This document shows positions 16,555 through 23,189 of a stretch of 45,585 nucleotides of DNA, one piece after another (the stretch's first letter is position 1; each line of letters starts with the position of its first letter). The notes beneath the pieces were generated by a model, which saw nothing but the letters and a program-made list of their open reading frames with translations, had not been told where the DNA came from and searched no databases. A program made the translations under genes and the position numbers. This stretch comes from Collinsella aerofaciens. GTDB lineage: Bacteria > Actinomycetota > Coriobacteriia > Coriobacteriales > Coriobacteriaceae. Location: NCBI RefSeq assembly GCF_015554145.1, contig NZ_JADNHZ010000006.1, positions 64,146-109,730 of the forward strand. Reading direction: 5' to 3'.

Positions 16555-17457
16555 CTATGCTTTCGTGTTGGCGCGCGACAAGTCGCGATGGGAAATGCTC
16601 ACGTGATACTGGGCGCCTTCCAAATAACGTGCCGTGGCCTCGGCGATGGCAACGCTGCGGTGCTGACCGCCCGTGCAACCGATGGCAATAGAAAGCTGCG
16701 GCTTGCCCTCTGCGATATAACCGGGCATGACCGTATCGAGCAGCTGCGTCCAGGCCTTCCAAAACTCCTGCGTCTTGGGATGGTCCAGAACAAAGTCGGA
16801 GACTTTCTTATCGAGACCGGTCATGGTGCGCATCTCGGGATCGTAGAACGGATTGGGCAGGAAGCGAACGTCAATCATAATGTCCGCCTCGACGGGCATA
16901 CCGTGCTTAAAGCCAAACGAGAACACGTGAACGTCCATGAGCTGCTGGTCGGACAACTCGGAGAACGCCATGCGCAATTTGTTGCGCAGCGCAGAGGTGC
17001 GTAGGCGGCTCGTGTCGATAATCATATCGGCTCGATCGCGCACACCCTGCAGCTGCAGGCGCTCGCGCTGAATCGCATCGGCCGTAGTCTCCCCCGGCTT
17101 GGCAATGGGATGACGGCGGCGATTTTCGCTGTAGCGACGAATCAGTACCTCGTCAGAAGCCTCCAGGAACACGATGTCGCAGCTCATCTCGCGCTCTTCG
17201 AGCGCGGCGACCGCATCGAGCAGCTCATCGAACAAGCCCTGGCTACGCAAATCGCAGGTGACGGCGAGATGCCTGCCCACGCCCGTATTAATGCCGACGA
17301 GCTCGGCAAGCTGGGCGATCAGACGCGGAGGCAGGTTATCGATGCAAAAATAGCCCATGTCCTCGAACACGTGCATGGCCTGCGTGCGGCCCGATCCGGA
17401 CATTCCGGTGATGATGACGATATCGGGGATGCGCTCCGAGCGCTCCGCCGCATCCAT
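16555..17457 (-). CDS. rapZ: RapZ/YvcJ-family nucleotide-binding protein
   Basis: A 300-residue P-loop protein. The N-terminal nucleotide-binding motif is GMSGSGRT (18-25), with Arg24 where most families have Lys; Arg is usual in actinobacterial RapZ. The phrase FCIDNLPPRLI and the C-terminal IAIGCTGGQHRSVAIAE are diagnostic. In E. coli RapZ binds small RNAs and controls amino-sugar synthesis; in Gram-positives the role is less clear. ATG 17457 (GGGAG 6 nt upstream) is chosen; an ATG at 17475 with its own GGGAGG is an equally possible start, adding six residues. A terminator hairpin upstream overlaps any longer reading. Confidence 0.92.
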   Translation of the reverse strand: MDAAERSERIPDIVIITGMSGSGRTQAMHVFEDMGYFCIDNLPPRLIAQLAELVGINTGVGRHLAVTCDLRSQGLFDELLDAVAALEEREMSCDIVFLEASDEVLIRRYSENRRRHPIAKPGETTADAIQRERLQLQGVRDRADMIIDTSRLRTSALRNKLRMAFSELSDQQLMDVHVFSFGFKHGMPVEADIMIDVRFLPNPFYDPEMRTMTGLDKKVSDFVLDHPKTQEFWKAWTQLLDTVMPGYIAEGKPQLSIAIGCTGGQHRSVAIAEATARYLEGAQYHVSISHRDLSRANTKA

Positions 17458-17495
17458 GGCATCTCCCTTTTGCATGTGCTGCCTCCCGAAAACAA

Positions 17496-17525
17496 GCGCG
17501 GGACCCAGCAACCCGGATCCCGCGC
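17496..17525 (-). terminator. Terminator of the sialic-acid operon
   Basis: GCGCGGGA (17496-17503) pairs perfectly with TCCCGCGC (17518-17525) around a 14-nt loop, followed on the minus strand by TTGTTTTC. It lies 52 nt past the nanE stop and before rapZ, separating the two transcription units. Confidence 0.75.
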
Positions 17526-17576
17526 GGTCAATTGCCTTTATTGAGTATACCGCCCCGAGCGGATACGAGGCCTGTC

Positions 17577-18263
17577 TTACGCCTCAAGCGCAGCCTTGAA
17601 CCAACTTGTAATACTCGTGGGGTGCGTGATGGCGGTGCCGACGACAACGGCCCAGGCGCCAGCATCGATCGCGGCGCGAGCCTCCTCGGGCGTATGCACG
17701 CGACCCTCGCAAATGATGGGAAGGCCGGGGAATTCCTCGGTCGCCTGACGCAGGAGCGGCAGGTCGGGGCCATCGGCCATGGTGCAGTCGATGGCGGCGA
17801 CACCGTGAGAGAGCGTGGTAGATACCAGGTCGAAGCCCATATCAACCGCACGGCGAATGTCCTCGATGGTGGCACAATCCGCCATCAGGAGCACACCCTC
17901 CTCGTGCAGCGGACGGAAGGTATCCTCGACCGTCTTGCCATCGGGGCGCGGACGATCGGTGGCGTCGATCGCCACGATATCGGCACCAGCAGCAACGCAG
18001 GCGCGGGCGTGACGCAGCGTCGGCGTGATGTAAACGCCCTCGTGTCCATCCTTCCATAGGCCGATAACAGGAACCTCACAGCGACCCTTAATGGCGGCAA
18101 TGTCGGCAAGGCCCTGGCAGCGAATGGCGGCGGCGCCGCCGAGTTCGCAAGCGCGAGACATTTGAGCCATGGTCTCGGGCGTACGAAGCGGCTCGCCCAT
18201 ATACGCCTGAACGCTCACGACGAGCTTACCCTTCAGGGATTGAATCAAAGGATCGACGGTCAT
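17577..18263 (-). CDS. nanE: N-acetylmannosamine-6-phosphate 2-epimerase
   Basis: A 228-residue TIM-barrel enzyme converting ManNAc-6-P to GlcNAc-6-P, the last sialic-acid-specific step. Signature segments are VVSVQAY near the N-terminus, IGLWKDGHEGVYITPT with catalytic Lys71, VAIDATDRPRPDG, MADCATIED, and ICEGRVHTPEEA with Glu186; these match the catalytic Lys and Glu described for NanE. Full length. The gene is the last of the operon, 70 nt after nanK, with a strong hairpin in that gap. A weak AAAGG lies far (13 nt) from the ATG, so translation may depend on the hairpin or coupling. Confidence 0.95.
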   Translation of the reverse strand: MTVDPLIQSLKGKLVVSVQAYMGEPLRTPETMAQMSRACELGGAAAIRCQGLADIAAIKGRCEVPVIGLWKDGHEGVYITPTLRHARACVAAGADIVAIDATDRPRPDGKTVEDTFRPLHEEGVLLMADCATIEDIRRAVDMGFDLVSTTLSHGVAAIDCTMADGPDLPLLRQATEEFPGLPIICEGRVHTPEEARAAIDAGAWAVVVGTAITHPTSITSWFKAALEA

Positions 18264-18286
18264 AAGGCTGCAACCTTTCTCAGAAC

Positions 18287-18317
18287 AGCCTCCCGAGGCG
18301 TGTTGTCTCGGGAGGCT
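18287..18317 (-). other. Hairpin between nanK and nanE
   Basis: AGCCTCCCGAG (18287-18297) and CTCGGGAGGCT (18307-18317) form a perfect 11-bp stem with a 9-nt loop. It begins 17 nt after the nanK stop and has no T tract behind it on the minus strand. One of several stable hairpins placed at junctions of this operon. Confidence 0.65.
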
Positions 18318-18333
18318 CCTACAGCAGATACGT

Positions 18334-19299
18334 TTACTTTAACGAAGCGAGAAGATGCTCGGCGGCACCGATGAGCGGAGCATCGCCCTCCAGAGACCCG
18401 ATGAGAATCGGCGTGTCCTGGAGCGGATCGAGCGCCTGGCTGGCATAGCCCTCGTGCACCGAATCCTTCCACTTCTGCGAACGCCAATCGGGACCCTGAT
18501 GAATTACGCCGCCCGAAAGCACGATAACCTCTGGATCCAGAATATTGGCAAGCGAGCCCAAGCTGGCGCCCAGCGCAAAGCCGGCGTCATGGATGACCTC
18601 GGTCGCCTTTGCGTCGCCAGCACGACACAGGTCGTTCACGTCGCGACCGACCGAAGGACGGCTGGGGTCAACTCGACCGAAGCGTTCGTCGTACATACGG
18701 CCAATCGAGGTGCCCGAAGCAACAGACTCAAGATGGCCGGAACGCCCGCAGGCGCAGGGAATGCCGGCGGCAGCCGAGCACTCGATGTGGCCCATATGAC
18801 CGGCAGCACCATGGAAGCCCTGCATCACGCGGCCGTTCTCGACATATGCGCCACCGATGCCCGTACCGATTCCCAGGCACAAGACGGAGAACTTGCCCTT
18901 GCCGACGCCCCAGTGGGCCTCGCCCAGAGCATGAGCCTGCACGTCGCCCACAACGGCAACGGGAAGACCAAGGTCCTCGCGCAGACGCGGCCCCAACTGA
19001 ACGCCGGACCAGCCGGGCATGATCTCATTGGCATAAGCAATGGCGCCCGTCTTGGGATCGACGACGCCTGCGGCACCGATACCGACACCGAGAACCTCGA
19101 CATCGGGATTCGCCTCAAGAGCGGCCTTGATAGACGCCTCGATACGCTGGAAGACGGCCTCGCCGCCCTCCTGGGCCTCGGTAGGAATCTCGGCCTCAAA
19201 AACGGGATGGGGCACACTACCGTCAGCCGGGTACTCCATGATGGCAGTCGCAATTTTAGTTCCGCCGATATCGACAGAGCAGACGTACTTGTTCTCCAT
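18334..19299 (-). CDS. nanK: ROK-family kinase, probable N-acetylmannosamine kinase
   Basis: A 321-residue ROK sugar kinase expected to phosphorylate ManNAc at O6. The ATP phosphate-binding motif is DIGGTK (10-15), the catalytic base is Asp119 in VVGDVQAHA, and the second phosphate motif is LGIGTGIGGAYV. The ROK zinc site appears as His171 in GHMGHIE with Cys182-x-Cys184 in CACGRSGH; the usual third cysteine is His189. Function is assigned from position between nanA and nanE; glucokinase would be the alternative outside this context. ATG 19299 has AAGGAG 7 nt upstream; a TTG 27 bp further up is rejected. Confidence 0.88.
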   Translation of the reverse strand: MENKYVCSVDIGGTKIATAIMEYPADGSVPHPVFEAEIPTEAQEGGEAVFQRIEASIKAALEANPDVEVLGVGIGAAGVVDPKTGAIAYANEIMPGWSGVQLGPRLREDLGLPVAVVGDVQAHALGEAHWGVGKGKFSVLCLGIGTGIGGAYVENGRVMQGFHGAAGHMGHIECSAAAGIPCACGRSGHLESVASGTSIGRMYDERFGRVDPSRPSVGRDVNDLCRAGDAKATEVIHDAGFALGASLGSLANILDPEVIVLSGGVIHQGPDWRSQKWKDSVHEGYASQALDPLQDTPILIGSLEGDAPLIGAAEHLLASLK

Positions 19300-19376
19300 G
19301 TCGCTCTCCTTCGGAGATAAAAACAACTACAGGAAATGCGCCGTCAGGCTAGCCGTCACAGCGCAGTAAAGGTTTT

Positions 19377-19464
19377 CCAGGTGTCCGAGATCGCCGAGAA
19401 ACCGTGTGGCCATTGACCTAATGGGTCATGGCCACACGGTTGAACGGCGAGGTCGGGTGCCTGG
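19377..19464. repeat. Long multi-stem hairpin between nanA and nanK (88 nt)
   Basis: Paired blocks from outside in: CCAGG/CCTGG (19377-19381/19460-19464), CCGA/TCGG (19385-19388/19453-19456), TCGCCG/CGGCGA (19391-19396/19445-19450), AACCGTGTGGCC/GGCCACACGGTT (19400-19411/19430-19441) and TGACC/GGTCA (19414-19418/19424-19428), with a 5-nt loop. Blocks are separated by small symmetric internal loops. It fills the middle of the 171-nt gap and ends 6 nt after the nanA stop. No T tract follows, so termination is less likely than RNA protection or a structured repeat. Confidence 0.75.
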
Positions 19465-19470
19465 GAAGCT

Positions 19471-20391
19471 TTACAGGAGACCGTTGTCCTGAAGGACCTT
19501 CCTAATCGCCTCGACGTTCTCGCCGGTCATGGCCTTCACCGGGCGCGGCATGGTCGGGCTGTCGAAGATGCCCATGAGGTTCATAGCGGTCTTGAAGGCG
19601 CCGACGCCACCGGCATAGCCCTGGACGCCCGAGGTGACGTCCCAGATGTGCGAAATCTCATTGAGGCGATCCTGCTCGGCCTTGACGGTAGCCCAGTCGC
19701 CGGCCTGAGCGGCCTTCCACTGGCGCACGTAGCCCTCGGGCTCAACGTTGGCAAGGCCCGGGACAGAACCGTCGGCGCCACCGAGGTAAGCGCCGTCGAC
19801 AACAACCTCGTGACCGGTGAGGATGCTCATCGGATGGCCGTTCTTCTCGTTCTCCTGAACGAGGTAGCGGAACGAGATGTCATCACCCGAGGAATCCTTG
19901 ACGCCAGCAAGGACGCCCTCGGCGCCGAGCTTGGCAAGGAGCTTCCAGGGGAGCTTGGTGTGAACGCAGACGGGAATGTCATAGGCAAAGATGGGCAGGT
20001 CGAGCTCCTCGTGCAGGATGCGGAAGTGCTCCTCGACCTCGGTCATGCCCTGCAGGGCATAGAACGGGCAGGTGGCGACAAGCGCATCGGCGCCCAGCTC
20101 CTGAGCGACCTTACCGTGCTCGATCATGCGCTCGGTCTCGGTATCGATGATGCCGACCAGGACGGGCACGCGGTGGTCGACGATACGAACGGCCTCGGCA
20201 ATGATCTGGCGACGACGCTCATCGGTGGAGAAAACGACCTCGCCCGAAGAGCCCAGGAAGAACAGGCCATCGACGCCGGCATCGATCATGCGGTTGATGC
20301 TGCGCTCAAAGGAGGCAACGTCGAGCTGGTGGTCTTCGGTATCGGGAACAACGACGGGAGGGATAACGCCGGTGAATTTCTGAGTTGCCAC
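19471..20391 (-). CDS. nanA: DapA/NanA-family aldolase, probable N-acetylneuraminate lyase
   Basis: A 307-residue class I aldolase of the DHDPS/NAL superfamily, expected to split N-acetylneuraminate into ManNAc and pyruvate. The substrate carboxylate loop is GSSGE (47-51), the catalytic tyrosine is Tyr137 in FAYDIP and the Schiff-base lysine is Lys165 in GVKDSSGD. The numbering equals that of E. coli NanA, but the Thr usually found two residues after the lysine is Ser167, a pattern also seen in keto-deoxy-sugar aldolases, so specificity rests on context. The start is a GTG at 20391 with AAGGAG 6 nt upstream. Its neighbours are esterases upstream and nanK downstream. Confidence 0.85.
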   Translation of the reverse strand: MATQKFTGVIPPVVVPDTEDHQLDVASFERSINRMIDAGVDGLFFLGSSGEVVFSTDERRRQIIAEAVRIVDHRVPVLVGIIDTETERMIEHGKVAQELGADALVATCPFYALQGMTEVEEHFRILHEELDLPIFAYDIPVCVHTKLPWKLLAKLGAEGVLAGVKDSSGDDISFRYLVQENEKNGHPMSILTGHEVVVDGAYLGGADGSVPGLANVEPEGYVRQWKAAQAGDWATVKAEQDRLNEISHIWDVTSGVQGYAGGVGAFKTAMNLMGIFDSPTMPRPVKAMTGENVEAIRKVLQDNGLL

Positions 20392-20459
20392 AAGAATCTC
20401 CTTAGTTGTCTGGCGGGCGGCCCTATGCCACCCACTCTTGTTGGCAGTGTCCAGGCCGT

Positions 20460-21311
20460 CTAGGCCAAAGAACACGGGTAGAACGTTTGGTTAAAAAAGT
20501 CGATGACTTCGTTTTCGAACGCATTGATGCGCTCATGAGCGTATTTGGCATAGATGATATGCCTCCGGTCACACTCAAGACCGTTGAATACGGCAAACTG
20601 GCCCTTGGGATCGCACACGGCATCCATGAGCGATGTGCCCATGAGCACCGATCCACGCACCCGAGACGACAACGCCTCGAGGCCACCGGGAATTGGATTG
20701 GCAACCGCCGTGCAGGCGAGGCCCCGCTCGTCCAGAGCAGAAACCGCCAGCGCGACTCTGCCGCCAAGGCCCTCGCCCCATGCAAAGATGCGGTCGGGGT
20801 CCACGCCATCAAGATTGCGCGCCACCTTCGCCATCGCGCAACCCCAACGGACGCGCTTGACAAAAGCAGGAGAGGCAATCCCCTGCTGCAGCTCGCTGGA
20901 TCCAATCGCCTCATCGTCCAGCGCAAGCACGGCATATCCCATGGCCGCAAACCTCGTCATGTGATGCCATCCCCGCACGGGTCGGTCGATGTCGTGAAAC
21001 ATCAGACAGAGCGGCACAAGCTCGGATGCTCGGGCGCGACCGGCAGGCTCGATCAAACGTGCGTGGACCACATCGCCACCAAGCTCAAAGGAAACCTCGG
21101 AGTAGCGGGCATACGGATTGGCGAAATCGATCGCCGTAATACTCGGCCCGCAAATCTCAAGGTCCGAAGCGGCTATCTCTAATTCGGAAACATCCGCAGA
21201 AGCATCACCGCGCCAATCCCGGAAATCAGCGAGCCTTGACGAGACCGTTCCGGGAATCCCCACAAGTTCGGAGACAATCAGCTCATTGACATTGCTCTCG
21301 CACTTAGACAT
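20460..21311 (-). CDS. AXE1-like esterase paralogue without catalytic serine (probable pseudoenzyme)
   Basis: A 283-residue alpha/beta-hydrolase related over its length to the next upstream gene product. The nucleophile elbow, GASQGG in the paralogue, reads GEGLGG here (179-184), so the serine is replaced by Gly181. The acid (Asp230 in SLMDAVCDPKGQFAVFNG) and base (His259 in YAKYAHER) are kept. The N-terminal ~65 residues diverge. It overlaps the active paralogue by 8 bp (ATGTCTAA), showing coupled translation. It may have a non-catalytic role such as partner or binding protein, or may be a degenerating duplicate; the intact frame argues for retained function. Confidence 0.72.
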   Translation of the reverse strand: MSKCESNVNELIVSELVGIPGTVSSRLADFRDWRGDASADVSELEIAASDLEICGPSITAIDFANPYARYSEVSFELGGDVVHARLIEPAGRARASELVPLCLMFHDIDRPVRGWHHMTRFAAMGYAVLALDDEAIGSSELQQGIASPAFVKRVRWGCAMAKVARNLDGVDPDRIFAWGEGLGGRVALAVSALDERGLACTAVANPIPGGLEALSSRVRGSVLMGTSLMDAVCDPKGQFAVFNGLECDRRHIIYAKYAHERINAFENEVIDFFNQTFYPCSLA

Positions 21312-22281
21312 GAGCCTCCCCTCCCTTGCAGAAAAACGGAATGATCAGATCGTCAAAATCCTGAATCTCCTCGTGGCCAAAGCCTTCAAAGAACTCATGA
21401 CGCTTTTCACAGGTCAGGTTGTTATAGACCGCAAACTGCGTCGCTGGCGGACAGACGGTATCGGCTGTGCCGGTGCCAAACAGCACGGGGCATTTGACCA
21501 TAGGGGCAAAGTTCTTGGAATCGAAGTACGCCAGCTTGGCATAGGCTTCGTCGATACGAGTCGAGTCCTCGTCAAACCAGCGAGACCAATAGCGCAGGCC
21601 CTCGTAGGCAATGTCGTCGGCATCCAAATCCCAGACCAGGCGGAAATCCGACAGAAAGGGATAGAGGATGGCGGCGCGATTGATAAGCTCGCTGTTAAGT
21701 GCACAGGTCGCAATGCCCAAACCGCCGCCCTGCGACGCGCCGTTCACAAACACACGGGCAAGATCGATGCCCTCGAGCTCGCGAACGATGCGGCACAGGA
21801 TGCGAATATCTTGGTGCAAGCGGACATAGTAGAGGTTGGCCGGATCGCCGTCGATACCGGCGACGATATGGCCCGCGACCGTTGTGCCCTCAAATCCACC
21901 AATGTCCTCGGAGGGACCTCCTTGGCCGGGGCAGTCGAGGGCGATGAGTGCCATGCCCATGCCCGCAAACGACGCCTGCTCAAACCAGCTGCGGCTTGCA
22001 CCCGGATACCCATGGAACTGAAGTACCAATGGCACGGGCTCGTCCGAGACGGGTTTAAGGTACTTGGCATGCAGGCGAGCGCCACACATGCCGGTATACC
22101 AGAGGTCGAAAAGCTGGCAGGTCACGGCATCGGTGACCGATGCCGTCTCGATCGCATAGTCAAGCCCGACGGCGTCGGCCTCGGCCATGCGGTCCTTCCA
22201 AAAGAGATCGAAATCTGATGGACGGGGCATGGCGCCCCGATACCCACCAAATTGCTGTTGTAGCTCCTGAGCACTTGGCAT
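21304..22281 (-). CDS. AXE1-family acetylesterase, probable sialic-acid O-acetylesterase
   Basis: A 325-residue alpha/beta-hydrolase of the acetyl-xylan esterase (AXE1) family. Catalytic Ser183 sits in VNGASQGGGLG, Asp274 in FGTGTADTVCPP and His303 in FEGFGHEE. QFHGYPG forms the oxyanion region. No signal peptide, so it is cytoplasmic. AXE1 proteins occur in sialic-acid loci of streptococci, where one acts on acetylated sialic acids; the same job here is inferred from context, not from sequence alone. The ATG at 22281 is a compromise: no good ribosome site is visible, and a TTG at 22296 just behind AAAGG is the alternative. Confidence 0.8.
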   Translation of the reverse strand: MPSAQELQQQFGGYRGAMPRPSDFDLFWKDRMAEADAVGLDYAIETASVTDAVTCQLFDLWYTGMCGARLHAKYLKPVSDEPVPLVLQFHGYPGASRSWFEQASFAGMGMALIALDCPGQGGPSEDIGGFEGTTVAGHIVAGIDGDPANLYYVRLHQDIRILCRIVRELEGIDLARVFVNGASQGGGLGIATCALNSELINRAAILYPFLSDFRLVWDLDADDIAYEGLRYWSRWFDEDSTRIDEAYAKLAYFDSKNFAPMVKCPVLFGTGTADTVCPPATQFAVYNNLTCEKRHEFFEGFGHEEIQDFDDLIIPFFCKGGEAHV

Positions 22282-22317
22282 GGCTCGTGAACCCAACCTT
22301 TCGAAATCGCAACGGAG

Positions 22318-22345
22318 GTGCGCCCGGCAAGGGAACCGGGCGCAC
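22318..22345 (-). other. Hairpin between ABC ATPase and esterase genes
   Basis: GTGCGCCCGG (22318-22327) and CCGGGCGCAC (22336-22345) pair perfectly with an 8-nt loop, 16 nt after the ATPase stop codon. No T tract follows on the minus strand. It divides the transport part of the operon from the enzyme part. Confidence 0.65.
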
Positions 22346-22361
22346 GGGAGGGAAAGCGAGG

Positions 22362-23189
22362 CTACTCGCCGAGCTTGGGATGCAGCAGCGACGGCGCAGC
22401 ACCGAGCAGCATCTTGGTGTAGGGGTCCTGAGGGTGCTGGAAGACCTGCTTGGCCTCGCCCTGCTCGACGATCTTGCCGCCATTCATAACGATGATGTCG
22501 TCAGAGATATAGCGGACCGTCTGGATGTCATGGCTGATGAACACCATGGCCAGGCCGAGCTCCTTCTTAAGGTCGGTCAGCAGGTTCAGAATCTGCGCGC
22601 GGACCGAAACGTCCAGAGCCGAGGTGGGCTCGTCGGCGATGATGGCATCGGGGTTCAACGACAGGGCACGGGCAATTGCGACGCGCTGGCGCTGGCCGCC
22701 CGAAAGCTGGCCGGGAAGAACCTCGGCGGCGGAGCTGGGCAGACCGGTGAGCTCCAGGAGCTCCTTGACGCGCTTCTCCTGCTCGGCCTCGGTACCCAGG
22801 TTGTGGACGCGCATGGGGTCGAGCAGCTGCTCGCGAACGACCATGCGGGGATTGAGCGCCGTAGCCGGATTCTGGAACACGACCGAGATGACACGGCCCA
22901 TGTGGCGACGGTCCTCGGCGGTACGCTTGGTTACGTCCTTGCCCTTAAAGTAGACCTTGCCGCTCGTGGGGGCCTGCAGGCCGCACATGACGTTGGCGGT
23001 GGTGGACTTACCGCAACCAGACTCGCCGACGATGCCGATCGTCTGACCGGGCATGAGCCTAATCGTTACACCCTGGACGGCGTGAACCAGGTTGGGGTGC
23101 AGAATCGAGCCGGTACGGGTCCTAAAGGTGACGTGGACGTCATCAAGGAAGATGATCGGCTCGACGCCGTTGACTGCGGTCTCGCTCAT
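22362..23189 (-). CDS. Opp/Sat-type ABC transporter ATP-binding protein
   Basis: A 275-residue ATPase, the second nucleotide-binding subunit of the sialic-acid transporter. Walker A is GESGCGKST, the Q-loop segment VVFQNPATALNPRMVV, the signature LSGGQRQRVAIARA and Walker B AIIADEPTSALDV, with the switch histidine in ISHDIQ. It ends soon after DPYTKMLLGAAPSLL and so lacks the C-terminal cysteine-bearing extension that the oppD/oppF products here have. GGAGG overlaps the preceding stop region and ATG 23189 lies 1 nt after the stop codon of the fused permease-ATPase gene. The SatD assignment is by analogy with the satABCD layout. Confidence 0.88.
   Translation of the reverse strand: MSETAVNGVEPIIFLDDVHVTFRTRTGSILHPNLVHAVQGVTIRLMPGQTIGIVGESGCGKSTTANVMCGLQAPTSGKVYFKGKDVTKRTAEDRRHMGRVISVVFQNPATALNPRMVVREQLLDPMRVHNLGTEAEQEKRVKELLELTGLPSSAAEVLPGQLSGGQRQRVAIARALSLNPDAIIADEPTSALDVSVRAQILNLLTDLKKELGLAMVFISHDIQTVRYISDDIIVMNGGKIVEQGEAKQVFQHPQDPYTKMLLGAAPSLLHPKLGE

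Noticed and set aside
16555-17457. Lys-to-Arg change in the RapZ P-loop as a sign of inactivity
   Set aside because: Arg at this position is common in actinobacterial RapZ proteins, so it is a lineage trait.
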